Part shown: one piece after another, positions 35,694 through 47,990 of the stretch
Numbering within the stretch: the stretch's first letter is position 1
Layout: every line of letters begins with the position of its first letter
Assembly (NCBI GenBank): GCA_035578905.1
Contig: JAQJVL010000110.1
Location: 1,564,631 to 1,628,630 of the forward strand
Direction: 5' to 3'
DNA from: Stictocephala bisonia
Taxonomy: Eukaryota > Arthropoda > Insecta > Hemiptera > Membracidae
Length of the DNA stretch: 64,000 bases
Program-made: the position numbers and the translations under genes
The notes under the pieces: model-generated
Seen by the model: only the letters and a program-made list of their open reading frames with translations
What the model was told of the DNA's origin: nothing
Database searches by the model: none

Positions 35694-35701
35694 GTGACGG
35701 C
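35694..35701. repeat. hAT target-site duplication, right side, duplicated copy
   Basis: gtgacggc again follows the right terminal repeat. There is no matching left partner next to this copy, which shows that the copy arose by segmental duplication and not by transposition. Confidence 0.9.
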
Positions 35702-36430
35702 CCAGACGGAGTGAGTGGCTAGGTGTTCACTCAGTGTAGTCATCAAGACATTACTGGCTGAAATGCCCAAGCTGAGTGGTGGACAGTCAGTCCTGACCCC
35801 AAGCGAGGGAGAGCTAACACTAATGCTTGTAATTTAGTTGTTGATGCTAGCTCTTTGCTTCAAGGCAGATACTTGATTTTGCGCATTTGGAAAGAATGTA
35901 AATTCACCTTAAAATTCCTTTCTAAACGCTCAGAATTGAGTATCTGTCATTTTCATGTTTGCAATATCTGGTGGTATCTCCCTTAAAACACAGTTTTATG
36001 ATCATGCACATTTTTATCTTTAAAGAAGATATCAGTTAGGCTTATTTCACTCAATAATCTTTAATTTATTATTATTAATTAAACTGTTATAACAATTCCT
36101 CTAAGATGAAATTTTCATTTAATTTGTTTTTTAAATGAATTAACTCTCCTGAGATGTATTGATTTCAGATTTCAGGTCATAACCAATTTATATACATCTT
36201 CACTCTTATATTTCTCATTTTCATATTATAATATACAACATTGTGTCTAACAAAATTTAAATGTGGAAAACATTTACTGATGGTGTAATTAGTTGAACCC
36301 ACCTTTATATTTAGTAGGTGCCCGTTTCAATCTCGGAGTTAGAAACATTTTGAAAGGACAAGTTTACTATCTTCATTTGTTTATTTTGTACTATCACAAT
36401 GGCATATTCTTTATTAAAACATGTACTTAC

Positions 36431-37355
36431 TGTCGGCGAAGGAATTATGTATACCCAAGTTTGAAGATTGCTTTCTAAAAACTAAGAAGCCTATGAAAAT
36501 CCCAATCATACCATTATTTTCCTCGTTTAATTTTACGTTAGGTCATGTGAATTTAAAATTTTACTATAAGATTTAATAATTTGTATCCTAGTTGGAACAA
36601 AAGAAGTACTGGAATTTTAACTAGTTTTCAAAGGTACACCAAATTTACACTGTTATTACTCAAAAACCCGTTAATATATCACATATATATTTTAATATGT
36701 GGTTGATAGGAATGTTTTCTGCAAGTTTTATAAAGTTTAGAATTTGAGCGTTTTAAGACAAAAATTCTTATCAATTCCTTGAAACAACCTTTTCTTAACT
36801 TCTAGGGCCATAAATCAATTATTTAGGCACATTGTAATCCTTATTAAATGTATAGTTATGATACATTATTTTTATGCGTAAGTAAATGAGATTGATTTAA
36901 ATCCATTTAAAATCACCACATTTACTTAACCATATGAAAATAATGTATTGAAACGATACATGTAATAAGGATTACAAAGAAACCATGTAATTAATTTGAT
37001 GACCTCTGAAAGCCAAGAAAACATTGTTTCAGGCAATTTATAAGGATTTTTGTAGAACTTATTCAAAAAACTCCTGTCAACCACATATTAAAATATAAAT
37101 ATAATACATTAACAAGGTTTTTAGTAATAACAATAAAGGTGTAAATTTGATGTACAGTTTAAACTAGTTGAAATTGCAGTACTTTTTTCCAACTAGGACA
37201 AAAATTATTGAAACTTTTGTAAAATTAAAAAAATGCACATGTTATAACGTACAACTAAACGAGAAAAACAATGATATTATAGGATTTATCATAGGCCTCC
37301 TAGTTTCTTAGAAAACAACCTTCAAACTCAAGTTGCACATAATTTCTGCGCCGAA
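36431..37355. mobile_element. Foldback family F, complete copy 2
   Basis: Duplicate of 28,748-29,672 with single-base differences and small indels. Confidence 0.85.
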
Positions 37356-38013
37356 AGTAGTATATTTATTGAAATTTGTTATCTCGTACATTCTTAATAT
37401 ATTTTGCTATTCGACCTTACCACATCTTGATACCAGTAATTACATATATAAATAAATACAATTGAGATGAGATTATCTCGAGAAAACAGGTAACAAAATG
37501 AAAAAGACAAAGCATCTTTGATGGAGTAAGTGCCATTAAAAATCACAAAACATTTATGTAATCATAGATATGATAATTTTTACTGTAATGTATGTTTTGA
37601 AAAAGTCAATAATAGGGAAATTATTATAATTATATAGTTAACTAAGCTTACATAACAGCCATGATACGACTTAATTAGTAGCATAATTAACAGTACTGAT
37701 TATTTCATTTCTTAGATATGTACAACATATCTATCTATCTTATTTCATCTCCAACAAAATAAATGTATGATATAAAAAACTACTTTATTGCAATATAAGT
37801 ACACAATGTATAAATATTAGTGTCATTAATTTCAGTATACCACGTTACCATTCTCATAAAAAGGGATTTACAAAGGAATATAAAAAAGGAATAGTAAGAA
37901 ACTAATCAAGAAATTTATTATTTTATAATTTAATCCTAGAAAATATCATTTTTATATCCAAATTTAATTCAAAATGGACACAAATACTTTTTATATTAAT
38001 AACCAATAAATAG

Positions 38014-38229
38014 ACTAATATCCTTGATTATATAAACCTACAACAGATATCCCATCTTATAGGAATATTTGTGCCAGTAATTTTGTTAGTTTGTGTGGCC
38101 CGCAACCACAGCTGGTTTAAACTGCATTACATTTACATGGAACTACACTAGCTCCCCACAATGGACCCCAAAAACAGCTGATATTTTGAGACTCAAAATT
38201 GAAATTGGAAGGGAAATCTATTTGTGTAT
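38014..38229 (+). repeat. Dispersed repeat R2, copy 2
   Basis: Duplicate of 30,330-30,545 with about five substitutions, three of them clustered in ttagtttgtgtggcccgcaa. Confidence 0.7.
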
Positions 38230-38716
38230 AAAATAAATGCTAATATCTAGGTTGGAAACTGAGAACAAATCTTCAATCACATTGAGCAAGTGTGCACTTC
38301 GATCACAGATTTCTGTGCTCTGTGATTTCAACGAACTAGACCTAATTAAGCCGATAACTAGAAGGTGCAGTATAAGGGGCTGGTGGGTGGGGATGAATGG
38401 TAAAAATAAATTATGAAAGATTTTCTTTCATAAAAAATACTGATGATGTATAAACAAAGTTATTACAAATAGCAAAATTATAAATTGAATAGTGTTTTGG
38501 TTCAATTTATAAACCTAATTATATTTTTCAAACTTTGTCTTTTGTTTTTAATATAGTGTTTAATACACGAGATCAAGTACCTGGGCAGTTTATGGGATAA
38601 TAACTATGTTTAGTAAACAATGTCAGATACTGGAATCATACCATTCAGCGTCAATATACTTCTTGAATAAAATACACGAATAATATATCAAATATCACAT
38701 ATTATACATATTCATT

Positions 38717-39150
38717 ATTCATCTCTAAGACGCCGATCGTAGATATATGGGCGAATATGAGGCGTGAATGAGTGTAGATGAACGAGTGTAGTCTTTGTTA
38801 CTATCTGAGTAGGACTTAGCTCAGAAAGGACTACTGTATTTATTAATAGCCCAATAGCCAGGGCAACTATGGGACCTACAGTTTTACGTGGAATCCGAAC
38901 CACGTAGTGTTGGTCTGATTTTTAGCTAACTGACAAGTTTGACACTTAGTTCTCTTCCCTACACAACACCCGAACCTTGACTACCAGTCAATACGGACAC
39001 TCCAGACTTCTCTAGTAGTGTCTACATTGATGACAACCATTAAGCGGTCACCGTGTTGGTATTAAGAGAATCGAGCATGGAATCTATCGCCTACAATCTC
39101 CCAAACACTTTGTCCCCAAGTAGCTGAGTTACAGCACTGCGCCACCAGTG
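38717..39150 (-). mobile_element. tRNA-derived SINE family A, copy 3
   Basis: Duplicate of 31,032-31,468 within the tandem duplication; same A-box-like head at the high-coordinate end. Confidence 0.75.
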
Positions 39151-39564
39151 CCGACTAAATGAATAAGGAGTGCAGATAATGCAACACTGGTGTTTATAGT
39201 AGTCTGTCCTGGAGTAATAATAATATTTAGTGTATAAATAGTCCATTAACTGCTTCTGATTATTAAGTCCCACTTGCCTGTTATTATTATATATAGGCTA
39301 ATTGTAAAAATAAATACATGTCAATAAAAATAAAAGACGTCAGGACCCTGAGCCAGAGATAATCAAACAAATTGGCTTGGAATTAAAATATTTATCCGTA
39401 ATACTCACCATCTATAAAATAATAATGATCCGGTTACTATAAAATAACTATAACTATAAAATAATAGTTTTCAGGTTAAGTGGAAGAAGGGACTTTTTAG
39501 TCCCAACTTCGCCTGGTTAAATAAAGACGTATTTCATGTCATTGATCTGGAGCATCATATGCTG

Positions 39565-40435
39565 CGTAAAATTTTCATCTTAAAAATAATTAAAGATCTT
39601 AAAAATGGTGGAAATTTTAGGAAAGAAAGGAATAAAAATAATAAGAAAAATATTTGTTTCCAAATTTCAAAACAATGAAATAAAATTAGTATTGAATTAA
39701 AATTTATATAAAATGACTGAAAGCTCTTAGATGCTATAAGTAGTAGAATAAGTTTCTATGAGGATATCTTTAGGATGGAGGATAACATGTTTACAAATCA
39801 ATCTTGAATTTCTTTCACAATAGAAACAAAAGGTAATAAGGTCTTATAATGTTGAAGATTACTTTCATGAATTAAATAATAATGTACCAATTATTAGAGA
39901 GTGAAATTACCTTAAAAACAAGTTTAAGGACCAACATAAAAAAAAGAGGACCAACATTTGTGGTTCCAAGAAAAACCTTAACTCAAAACTGGAAGAAAAA
40001 TGTCTGAAGAAAGAAATATGAAAAAATAAAAGAGTATTGGAGAAAATAAGCCATGTAAAAAAAAGAATAATTGATTTATCATACCCTAAAATGGGTTAAT
40101 AAAAAATATAAAATAATAATAATTGTGATTAGTGTATTTAATACAGAAAATTAGGAGCGTGTGCTCCTTCCTGATAACAACTAGCGGAGCATAGCTCTGC
40201 CACCTCTACTATATCCCTACAAATATACATGTCTCCTAATATTTATATGCAAAATCATAAATTTCAACTCTTCAATCTAATAGTTATTACATATTTTCAA
40301 CAGTTTATAAATGTTGTGCATAACATAAGTCTAGGACAAGTGCGGATGTCCTGAGTAGTTTTATTGGCTGTTTCTTAGAAATGGTCATTCCTACCACTAT
40401 TCCAATACAGTAGCAGGTCAGCGACTTTCTCGCCT
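39565..40435. other. No recognised gene
   Basis: Very A-rich DNA without a credible reading frame. Confidence 0.45.
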
Positions 40436-40600
40436 AGGGCAGAGACCTACCACTCAATCCTAGCAATCTAGAGCTAACCACTAATAGCCTTGATGGCAGT
40501 GTTGACCATTGAATGGACACCTGGCCAATGTGAGAAGGTTTATCTGTAATTGAAGGCCTTGGATCATCCAAACATGTTGCCTGGATTACAACACTATGTC
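40436..40600 (-). mobile_element. Diverged SINE family A head fragment
   Basis: Shares gttgaccattgaatggacac and the reverse-strand head-like region (ggattacaacactatgtcac, then ttgagctgg) with the head end of family A. It is heavily diverged. Confidence 0.4.
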
Positions 40601-40601
40601 A

Positions 40602-41003
40602 CTTGAGCTGGCAAATAAGATTTTAATCGAGCTTTACCTGTACAGTGCCAAATGTGCAGACCAAAACAAAAACCAAGCGATGTCAAAGTTTTGTCTATAC
40701 TTGACCGACTCAGGTCGTTTCCAGAAGGTAACACAGTATTTCCCTGTGCGTGGCCACAGCTTTTTTTCCTGTGACAGGGATTTCGGGATTATTTCAAAGG
40801 CCTTAAAAAGTTGATGAAATAACAGAAATAATCCTGCAGAGCTCATCTCTTTTTATGAAGTTACTGTCCACGAAATAATGTCACCTGAGATCATATTAGA
40901 TTTTAAGAAATGGCAAAAAATATTGTACAAAAAATCTTGTATAACGCAAGAATTAAAAGGTAAAAAAACCAAACACAAAATGTACCTTCAGATTTTAAAA
41001 ACC
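40602..41003 (+). pseudogene. Fragment of a transposon-like protein with GQNKN / FPVRGHSF signature
   Basis: Plus-strand translation gives LYSAKCADQNKNQAMSKF, then VTQYFPVRGHSFFSCDRDFG, stop after SKALKS. A second block resumes in another frame at about 40,857: KVTVHEIMSPEIILDFKKW, then KILYKKSCI. This order (S-D-x-C-x-x-Q-N-K-N, F-P-V-R-G-H-S-F, D-R-D-F, then L-D-F-K-K-W) is what I remember of the C-terminal half of a large arthropod family of uncharacterised, transposon-associated proteins, possibly the DUF7869 type. Here SDxC has become SAKC, so a probable acidic residue is lost, and the frame is broken. It is a dead fragment with no N-terminal part. I am sure of the pattern and less sure of the family name. 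Confidence 0.6.
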
Positions 41004-41214
41004 TTCAGATATTTTCAAATGTTTGAAGGAAAAATACTTAGTAATTTACAGGAATAAATATGTAAAAATTTAAATAAACTTTCGATTAGTTTTCTTTCAT
41101 CTAATAGTAATTTCAAAACAGAGATTTAACTTAAATATTTTTACTTAAGAGTTTTCTGAAAGTTTTAATTTTTTGACTAAAACAACCTTTTAAAAAAACC
41201 TATTCAATTAAAGA

Positions 41215-41468
41215 AACACACCAGGGAAATAATCAAGAACTAATTACACAAAAACAACAGGGACATAATCAAGAACTACTTAACAAATACACAGAGAAAT
41301 AATCAAAAACTAATTACATAAAAACAACAGGGAAATAATCAAGAACTAATTACACAAACACATTAGGAAAATAACCAAAACAAATTGCTCAAACACAAGA
41401 AAGAAATAATTAAGAACTAATTTTGTAAAAACAACAGGAAAATAATGATGAACTAATTACACAAACAA
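41215..41468. repeat. Degenerate 36-bp minisatellite, ~7 copies
   Basis: Copies of gggaaataatcaagaactaa followed by ttacacaaaaacaaca. Individual copies differ by several substitutions and small indels, so the array is old. The unit length equals that of the array at 1-467, but the sequence is unrelated. Confidence 0.85.
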
Positions 41469-42190
41469 TAATAATTTTATTTTATATAGTGAAAACGGAT
41501 TGTAAGAAATACATTTTATATATATTTGTAAATTTATGTATTTTTATCAGCACTATGTGGCATAGTAATATTTTACATGGAAACTGTATAAGCCACTCAT
41601 GCATCTATCTGATCATCATCACATACTGTTTAGTTTGTCACAATTAATTCCTTCATTTTTGTCAGATTACGCTCCCACTCGCCACTCACTGTCCTTCAAG
41701 TGAGGAATGTAAACAATCCAGTTGCATTCCCCACGTTACACAAGTACTATATGCACCTGCAACTGATGCCTTGAAAACTTTCTTTGTGGATACACACTAT
41801 TTTACTTTTTTATAACCAAAGTTGAATATCATATGCATAGATTTATTTTATTCATAAAATATAACTGGTATGGATCAGGTTTCATTTATTTAATACATAA
41901 TGATATGGGATAGTTTAAAGGGTGAAATGTGATAAACTAATTTTAAAAGATTTAATCACCCAGAAATAAAATGTTGGAGCTTTAAATCCAAATTAAACTA
42001 TAAAATTATATTCAGGAGAATACAATTTGACGTTAAAATATATATCTACAGTATTTATATGGTTGGGGCACTCAGTTTGGAAGATAAAATCCTCGATGTT
42101 AAGTCAATTTAATATGTACAATAAATTCGCCTAAACCTTTATTACCAATCTCAATGTCAGTAAAAAAAAAATTGTAGAGGTTTTAGACGG
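41469..42190. other. No recognised gene
   Basis: AT-rich; no credible coding region seen. Confidence 0.45.
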
Positions 42191-42400
42191 GATAGATTAA
42201 GACACAGTTCCCCTCGCTTGCTTAGAGGACTCTATTTTTGTTTGTAGGCTCATTGGACCACCGGATTAATGTCACTTCAGAACTACGGCAGCGGCGCAGA
42301 GGTAAAATCTGTTATTGTCACTCCAGGAATGGAACCCGGATCAGTTGCGTGGCTTGCCACCCCCTTAGCCTGTTAGCTATATACAACCACCTCAATATCA
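42191..42400 (-). mobile_element. tRNA-derived SINE (family C), minus strand
   Basis: On the minus strand the stretch from about 42,395 reads tagctaacaggctaaggggg, A-box-like, followed about 35 bases later by a B-box-like ccgggttccattcctgg. A short GC-richer body follows to about 42,195. The lack of a matching acceptor stem argues against a functional tRNA. Confidence 0.5.
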
Positions 42401-42820
42401 GTAAAAAATACTTTGTTTATGGTAATGTATTTTATTCACTAAATGTTTTTGTAGCTAGAAATTTTGTTTGAGAAAATCTATAATTTTTTTTATTCAGGAT
42501 TGCTATTGATATTGATTTCATAATTTTGCTAAATTGATCTTTCATGTATGACTATTATAAATTGAATTACGAATTAATCGTTTGATTTTTATTGCTTGTT
42601 TCCCTAACAAGACATTAGTCCTCAAAATACAATCAGTTACCATTAAGAGCATTAATCATTTAGATATAAACATTACAAACAAAGTAATTACTGGTAAACA
42701 TAACAAGACATTTTCACAGCCACAATTATTTAAAGCTCATTCACCGTACGGTACAGAAATGGTATAAAACATTTCAAGACGCCCACAAATAAAACTGTAC
42801 TGCATTAATTATTAAAATAC
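42401..42820. other. No recognised gene
   Basis: AT-rich; two short open frames without features. Confidence 0.4.
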
Positions 42821-43372
42821 TGTGTGTTAAAAAAATCTGGACACTCCTTAATATTTATTATATTAATGTACACAGAACAATGAAACTCTAGGATTACGTC
42901 CTCACTGTAGTTACTGACCTTTTTGCCATTTTAACTGTCCTTTGGGGAGACGTCCTGTGAAGGTTTAAAAAATCTTAAACGTAAGCATAGGTTCAGTTAT
43001 ACTTAATTTTAAAGGTAATTATTAGAGAAAAACATTACCGCAACCCCAACTGAAAAAGGACTATTTGTTTGGAAATAGCAGCCTCTCAAAGTTTAGCCCT
43101 ATTTCCAAACAAATAGTCCTTTTTCAGTCGGGGTTGTGGCAATGTATTTCTCTAACAATGACCTTAAAATGAGGCATAACTCGACCTAAGCTTAAATTTA
43201 AGATTTTTCAGCGTTCCCCCACAGGACGTCTCCCCGAAGCGAAAAAGGACAGTTAAAATTGCCAAAAAGTTAGAAACCACAGTGAGTATGTAATACTAGA
43301 GTTTCATTGCTCTGTGTTTATTAATACTTTATGATAAATATTAAGGGATTTCAAAACTTTATGAACACCCGG
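42821..43372. mobile_element. Foldback element family H, copy 2, ~0.55 kb
   Basis: Second copy of the 17,698-18,267 element. The right end reads atgaacacccgg; the left end is more mutated (tgtgtgttaaaaaaatctgg). The centre keeps the inverted ggactatttgtttggaaata / tatttccaaacaaatagtcc pair, a long perfect match. Confidence 0.88.
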
Positions 43373-44689
43373 TATGTTCAAAAGTCAATATAATTTTAAC
43401 CAAACACAATAATATAGTAACAAAGCTATATATCAATATAAATATATAATAAATATAGTATAATTTTCTACATATAACTTACTAATACAATGGAACATTA
43501 ACTGCATTCAGTTCAGTTGCAATCATTGTCACATGATACACTGGGTCTTCCTGAGTATTGAACCTCACTTTGATATACTGTATATGCATTATTCAAATAG
43601 CCTTTATGCATCATTCAACATGTCAACATGCATTACACCTATTTTTATTACCTCATAAGTTACATAATACTATTGATTCACCAACATGGACTGTTTAAAG
43701 AAAGTATAATATTATCAAATTATGCAGTACAGAGTTGGACATATATTTTTGTAAAAGAGTCGAGTTTTATAAACAATCAGATAAAAGTTTTATAATGCAG
43801 TTAGAAGAGACAGAGTTGTGTGTTTGAGGAGGGGAGAGTGAAATAAAGACAAGTAAATTATGGGAAATATAGACAACTGTAAACTATATGATACTTTAAG
43901 AATATTTTTTTCTGTTAAATTAAATAAACATTGCATTTTTATGATTCATTATTCAAACATAATATTTTTTCTGTATGACTTTCATTAAAATCCAACATTA
44001 TAAAACAATCAGCAAGCAGAAATTATTTTACCCTATTTTAAAGTAACACTTAATTATATACAAAAATAAATTTTCATTAAAAACATAAATTAATTTTTGT
44101 AAAAAGTTTTAGTATCATAAAGGAACATACAAAAAACAAATATTTATATTTAAAACTATTAATTTTAATGCAATATAGTGTAAATGCACAGTTATTATGA
44201 AAAGTAAAACAACATTTTAGTTGGAACTGATAAAAAGTACCTGTATTTATGATACAATAACTACGGTAAAATAATTGAAAATTACAAAGCAAAAAAAGGA
44301 CAATAAGTGATGAAAACAATGTGCTTAGATGGAGCAACAAACTGAGAATAAAACCATTTTATGCGTGAGTAGTGGCAGGAGACAGTGTTGCACTCATACA
44401 CGCTCTGATTGTCTGCCCCGCCCATTTTCATTCATAGACGATTTACGTTTTAGATAGGCTGAGGGAGTTAGCTACAGACATGTAAAAGTTGATGCTGCAC
44501 TATAGCGGAGGTTTTTGGAACTATCCTTTATACTATCAACAGAAATATTTCATTTGGGATATATTCGTTAACTGCGTTTGAAGCAAAGTTGAGGCGGGTA
44601 TATATCCATTTGCTGCATATGAAGAGTTAATCAAGGCTTATAATTCATAAATGAAAATGCTGACGACCCTCTTCATTTGGATTCTGAAG
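43373..44689. other. No recognised gene
   Basis: AT-rich; the longest frame (87 codons, minus strand, 44,077-44,340) is low-complexity and hydrophobic and looks like chance. Confidence 0.45.
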
Positions 44690-44694
44690 TAATT

Positions 44695-44795
44695 TCCCTG
44701 TATGTGTATGGGCCAGTGGATGAGCCAATATCACTGTACATGAATGGGTGGACCAATATCACTTAATGTGTATGGGTGGGTCAATATCACTGTAT
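44695..44795. repeat. Degenerate minisatellite related to the 1-467 array
   Basis: About three units of 28-36 bp, for example gtatgggtgggtcaatatca then ctgtat. They share the GGGxGGxTGGxxCAATAxCACT core with the 36-bp unit at the window start. Confidence 0.6.
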
Positions 44796-44819
44796 TTAAA
44801 TTTGAGTTCAACAAATTTA

Positions 44820-45115
44820 GAAATAAGTTTTGAGGAACAGGAGTTCAAGTTGAAACTCAGGATGTGATTTGCTGTGTTGCCAATGTGACGAGCAATTATG
44901 ACCTATTTTGCCGCCAAGTCTAAGTTGTCATCAGAGCTAAATATCTTGAAAAAGGATGTCAGTTTTGATGAGCTAGCTGCATATGATGCTTGACTATTTT
45001 TGTGTTTATTAGACTGCAAATGATCTTTTATATCACATCGACCACTATGAGGTAAGGAAAAATCTGAATTGCTATGAGAACATTTAAATCTATCATCTTG
45101 AGCAAAATATTCCAT
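44820..45115 (-). pseudogene. N-terminal zinc-finger fragment of a transposon-like protein
   Basis: A 70-codon minus-strand frame from ATG at 45,115 reads MEYFAQDDRFKCSHSNSDFS, with GRCDIKDHLQSNKH and SSSKLTSFFK further on. The pattern of a CxxC-like pair (second Cys replaced by Ser), then HxxxxxH, then a Ser-rich linker and a short FF motif resembles the N-terminal C2H2/BED-like domain of a family of hAT-related or transposon-derived proteins. The frame ends at LDLAAK stop, but similar-looking sequence continues for about 25 codons beyond the stop. The rest of the gene is missing, so it is a truncated relic. The start lies on a 20-bp perfect palindrome (ttccattttataaaatggaa). Confidence 0.5.
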
Positions 45116-45132
45116 TTTATAAAATGGAATTC

Positions 45133-46249
45133 CTTCTGTGAATTTTAAAAATGTTTGAACTTTTATAAAAGCACAAATTCAAAACATATCGAAATAAAAC
45201 CCAACCAAGCTGCACACACTCAGTCACAGGCATGGAAGATACGGACGCTAGAGTTACACGGATGTGAGGGCGAGTCAGGGGAGGAGTCAGAAGTTGCGTG
45301 CACAACCTGGGCGAGTTGAAGTATCACACGACAGGGATGGAAATACAGAGGAGTCGCTCATGTGGAATAACTTATTAGGGCTAAGCAGTAAGACAATCAC
45401 AATTCCATTTCTGTTATGGTATGTGTATATGAAACAAAAAAAGTATTATTACTGTTTTTGTCTTACAATTTTATACAAAAGAATAGTAATTTATGATATT
45501 AATATGAGAAAATGTCATTAAAATTATACAAAATATGAACTTTGCGTTATGACTTGGCAAATTTGATTTATCTCAAAATACTTATTTACCTAATAATAAT
45601 AAATGTCTTTCTTTGCAAACATTTGAAATATTTATGTTATGTAGTCAGTTTATATTTTTTTGGGAAGTAAATGCAAACCGGCCGGGACACCAGGGTCTTA
45701 CCCGAAAATCAGGGCTGTCCTGCTCAAAATGGAACGTCTGACAAACCAAACTATAATTAGCGTCTGAACATCCCAAACTAGAGGCTTCAGGATTAAAAAA
45801 ACACTAAAGATTTAAGGGATATTATAAAAAAAAACAAGCAAAACTAGTATAACAATGTATATTTTTCACATAAAAAAGGCACATCCACACTTAATAGTAA
45901 ATTTGATCATAAAAAACATGAGTAAACACTTTCATTTAAAAGACAAAACTACAATTATTAAGGTTTAAAGAAACATAAAATCCAGTAGCTTTATGTAAAT
46001 AAAAAATTATAAATGAATAATATAGTTGCTCTTTAGTGATGTATACAGTACATTAACGCTAGATTTACTTTTAAAAGCTACTACCTGCTTTGCACGATTG
46101 AGTAAGAATTGGATCTATATTTAATTCACACAAATGCAAACCAGATAGTAGCTTTCAAAAAGTGGTCTACTGGTATTGTCCCTTAAGACTGCTGACAAGG
46201 AATGTTATCATAAATAATACTAGGGTTATCAAAATATATATTTTTGTTA
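45133..46249. other. No recognised gene
   Basis: A GC-richer patch (about 45,190-45,370) carries an 85-codon plus-strand frame that I do not recognise. The rest is AT-rich. Confidence 0.35.
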
Positions 46250-46319
46250 CAGTAAAACCACACTAACTCGACATCCAACAACTTAACAATCAACAGATGT
46301 TTTGTTTTTAGTTAACACG

Positions 46320-46550
46320 TTCGGTGGTGATGTCTCACTCACCCTCTCATACATGTTTGGGAGGGGATGATCCACCCATCCTCACATACTCGTACGGTGG
46401 TGATGTGGGTACCTATAAGAGAGTAAACATGTAAGCAAGTAAGTGGATCAATACTTCTGCTCATGAGTGGGTCCATACCACTGCACTTGTATGATTGGGT
46501 GGGTGGATCATTATCACTGTACGAGTATGGGTGGGCGAGTGGTACAAATT
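46320..46550. repeat. Degenerate minisatellite-related units, both orientations
   Basis: gtgggtccataccactgcac, gtgggtggatcattatcact and gtacgagtatgggtgggcga repeat the core of the 1-467 unit. An inverted relative (gatccacccatcctcacata, then ctcgtac) lies at about 46,372-46,398, so the family occurs here in both orientations. Confidence 0.55.
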
Positions 46551-46907
46551 GTATCCGAGTCCCACCTGCTCTATCAACTGAAAAAAACTCATAGGAGAAT
46601 ACAAAAATAACATTTGCAAGTCTAACTGGTTTTAGATTATGTGTATTTTGACTTTAAGGAATATGCAAGGCTTTAGAGTATATGTTAAATAACTGAAAGC
46701 ACACTGTGTTACATATTTGCAACGAGGACCGCCTACAGTGGATATTTTATTCCTCCGGCGATTTTGTGATGTGTGCCAGGTGCCAAATTAAAAAAAAAAA
46801 ATATTCAATTAAAGAATGTTTTGAGCACATTTAGCCATACTTTAATTGTTGGATATTTGAGACCTTAGAAGACAAGTTCACTAATACCAGAGTAGTAGTA
46901 ACATACG

Positions 46908-47116
46908 CAAAATAATTACACCAATTTTCAGTACCACTGGCACCTTCTTCAGGTGAGTAGAGAGAGACTTGAAGAATGTTTGAGAGAGACTTGAAGAATG
47001 TTTGAGAGAGAGAGAGACTTCTTCAGGTCTCTCTCTCTTTCTCTTTACTCACCTGAAGTAAGTGCCAGTGGCACAAAAAATTTGTGTTATTATGTGATTC
47101 TTTTCTGTATGTTACT
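46908..47116. mobile_element. Hairpin MITE inserted in the left arm of the inner element
   Basis: ataattacaccaattttcag with ccactggcaccttcttcagg pairs with cctgaagtaagtgccagtgg and a tgtgttattatg arm downstream. The loop consists of repeated gagagagacttgaagaatgt and a ctctctcttt tract. It splits the left terminal repeat of the 46,853-48,744 element between gtagtagta and ctatagaccg. Confidence 0.75.
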
Positions 47117-47990
47117 ATAGACCGCGCGGCGAAGGTCCGGCCTCGAGCCCGCCAAGCGGTGATAGGGAGGAGACGGGTGGAGGGCCCAATATGCCTGCAG
47201 TCCTGGAAACATTCGCTACTGTCAGACTTTCCCACGCTTGATTCTAAAATAAGTTACGTTAATTGTTACCTACGGATGCACATTCAGTATGTTTCCAGAC
47301 TGCTTGCAATATATTTGCTTGTGGTTTAGCGTGTTAGGAATGTTTACTCAAAACTAAATAATTGTTTACGATAAAAAATTATTTAGTTGGTTATATGTTT
47401 GTTTTTATCTAACTACTGTAGTGTAATAAGTCAGTTTATGTTTTTTTTTCTTTTTTTTCCTTAAGTGTGTTAAGAGTCTGCAGAGCCATACTGGTTTAAT
47501 TCTCATAAAAACAACGTTATTTTGAATCCATATGTTTATCATTATTTATTTACCAAACGTTGTGTATGAGGTGTCATTTAAAATGCTATCATATTGCGAA
47601 TTGGGTTTGCTATTGATATTATGAATACATACGCCTAGTTTTGAAAAATAGGTGAAAATAAAAACTTCAAACTAAATAATTTTTATATTTCTTCTATTAA
47701 ACTAATTATGAATCCACAAAGCAGTTCAACGAGTAATTTCACTCTTGATCAAATGCAATTTGTTTGGAAAAGACCGTTTAAAAATAACTGTTAAATTTTG
47801 ACACACGTGATCATTTGTCCGGTTCGAAAAAAACATCGTTCTAATGAGATTTAAACCAACATTGCCGACAGCCTCTTCAGACTCTTAAGGTTGTAAAATT
47901 AGTGAACGTAAATCCTAAATAGTTTATTCCTTTAGTGGTTCCTGCCTCAACTATGGCTCGCTTTATTCCTAAAGTAGCCCAAGGAAAACT

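Larger units (their letters stand above)
31884..39564. repeat. Tandem duplication, second copy
   Basis: Direct repeat of 24,207-31,883. The homology ends at gcatcatatgctg (39,564), after which unique sequence starts (cgtaaaattttc). Small differences include a 7-bp insertion (tandem atttcag) near 36,168, a 3-bp loss near 39,200 and many single-base changes. Confidence 0.95.

Noticed and set aside
46930..47045. Purine/pyrimidine-rich gagaga tract as a regulatory GAGA element
   Set aside because: It is the loop of a hairpin MITE and consists of short direct repeats; nothing ties it to a promoter.
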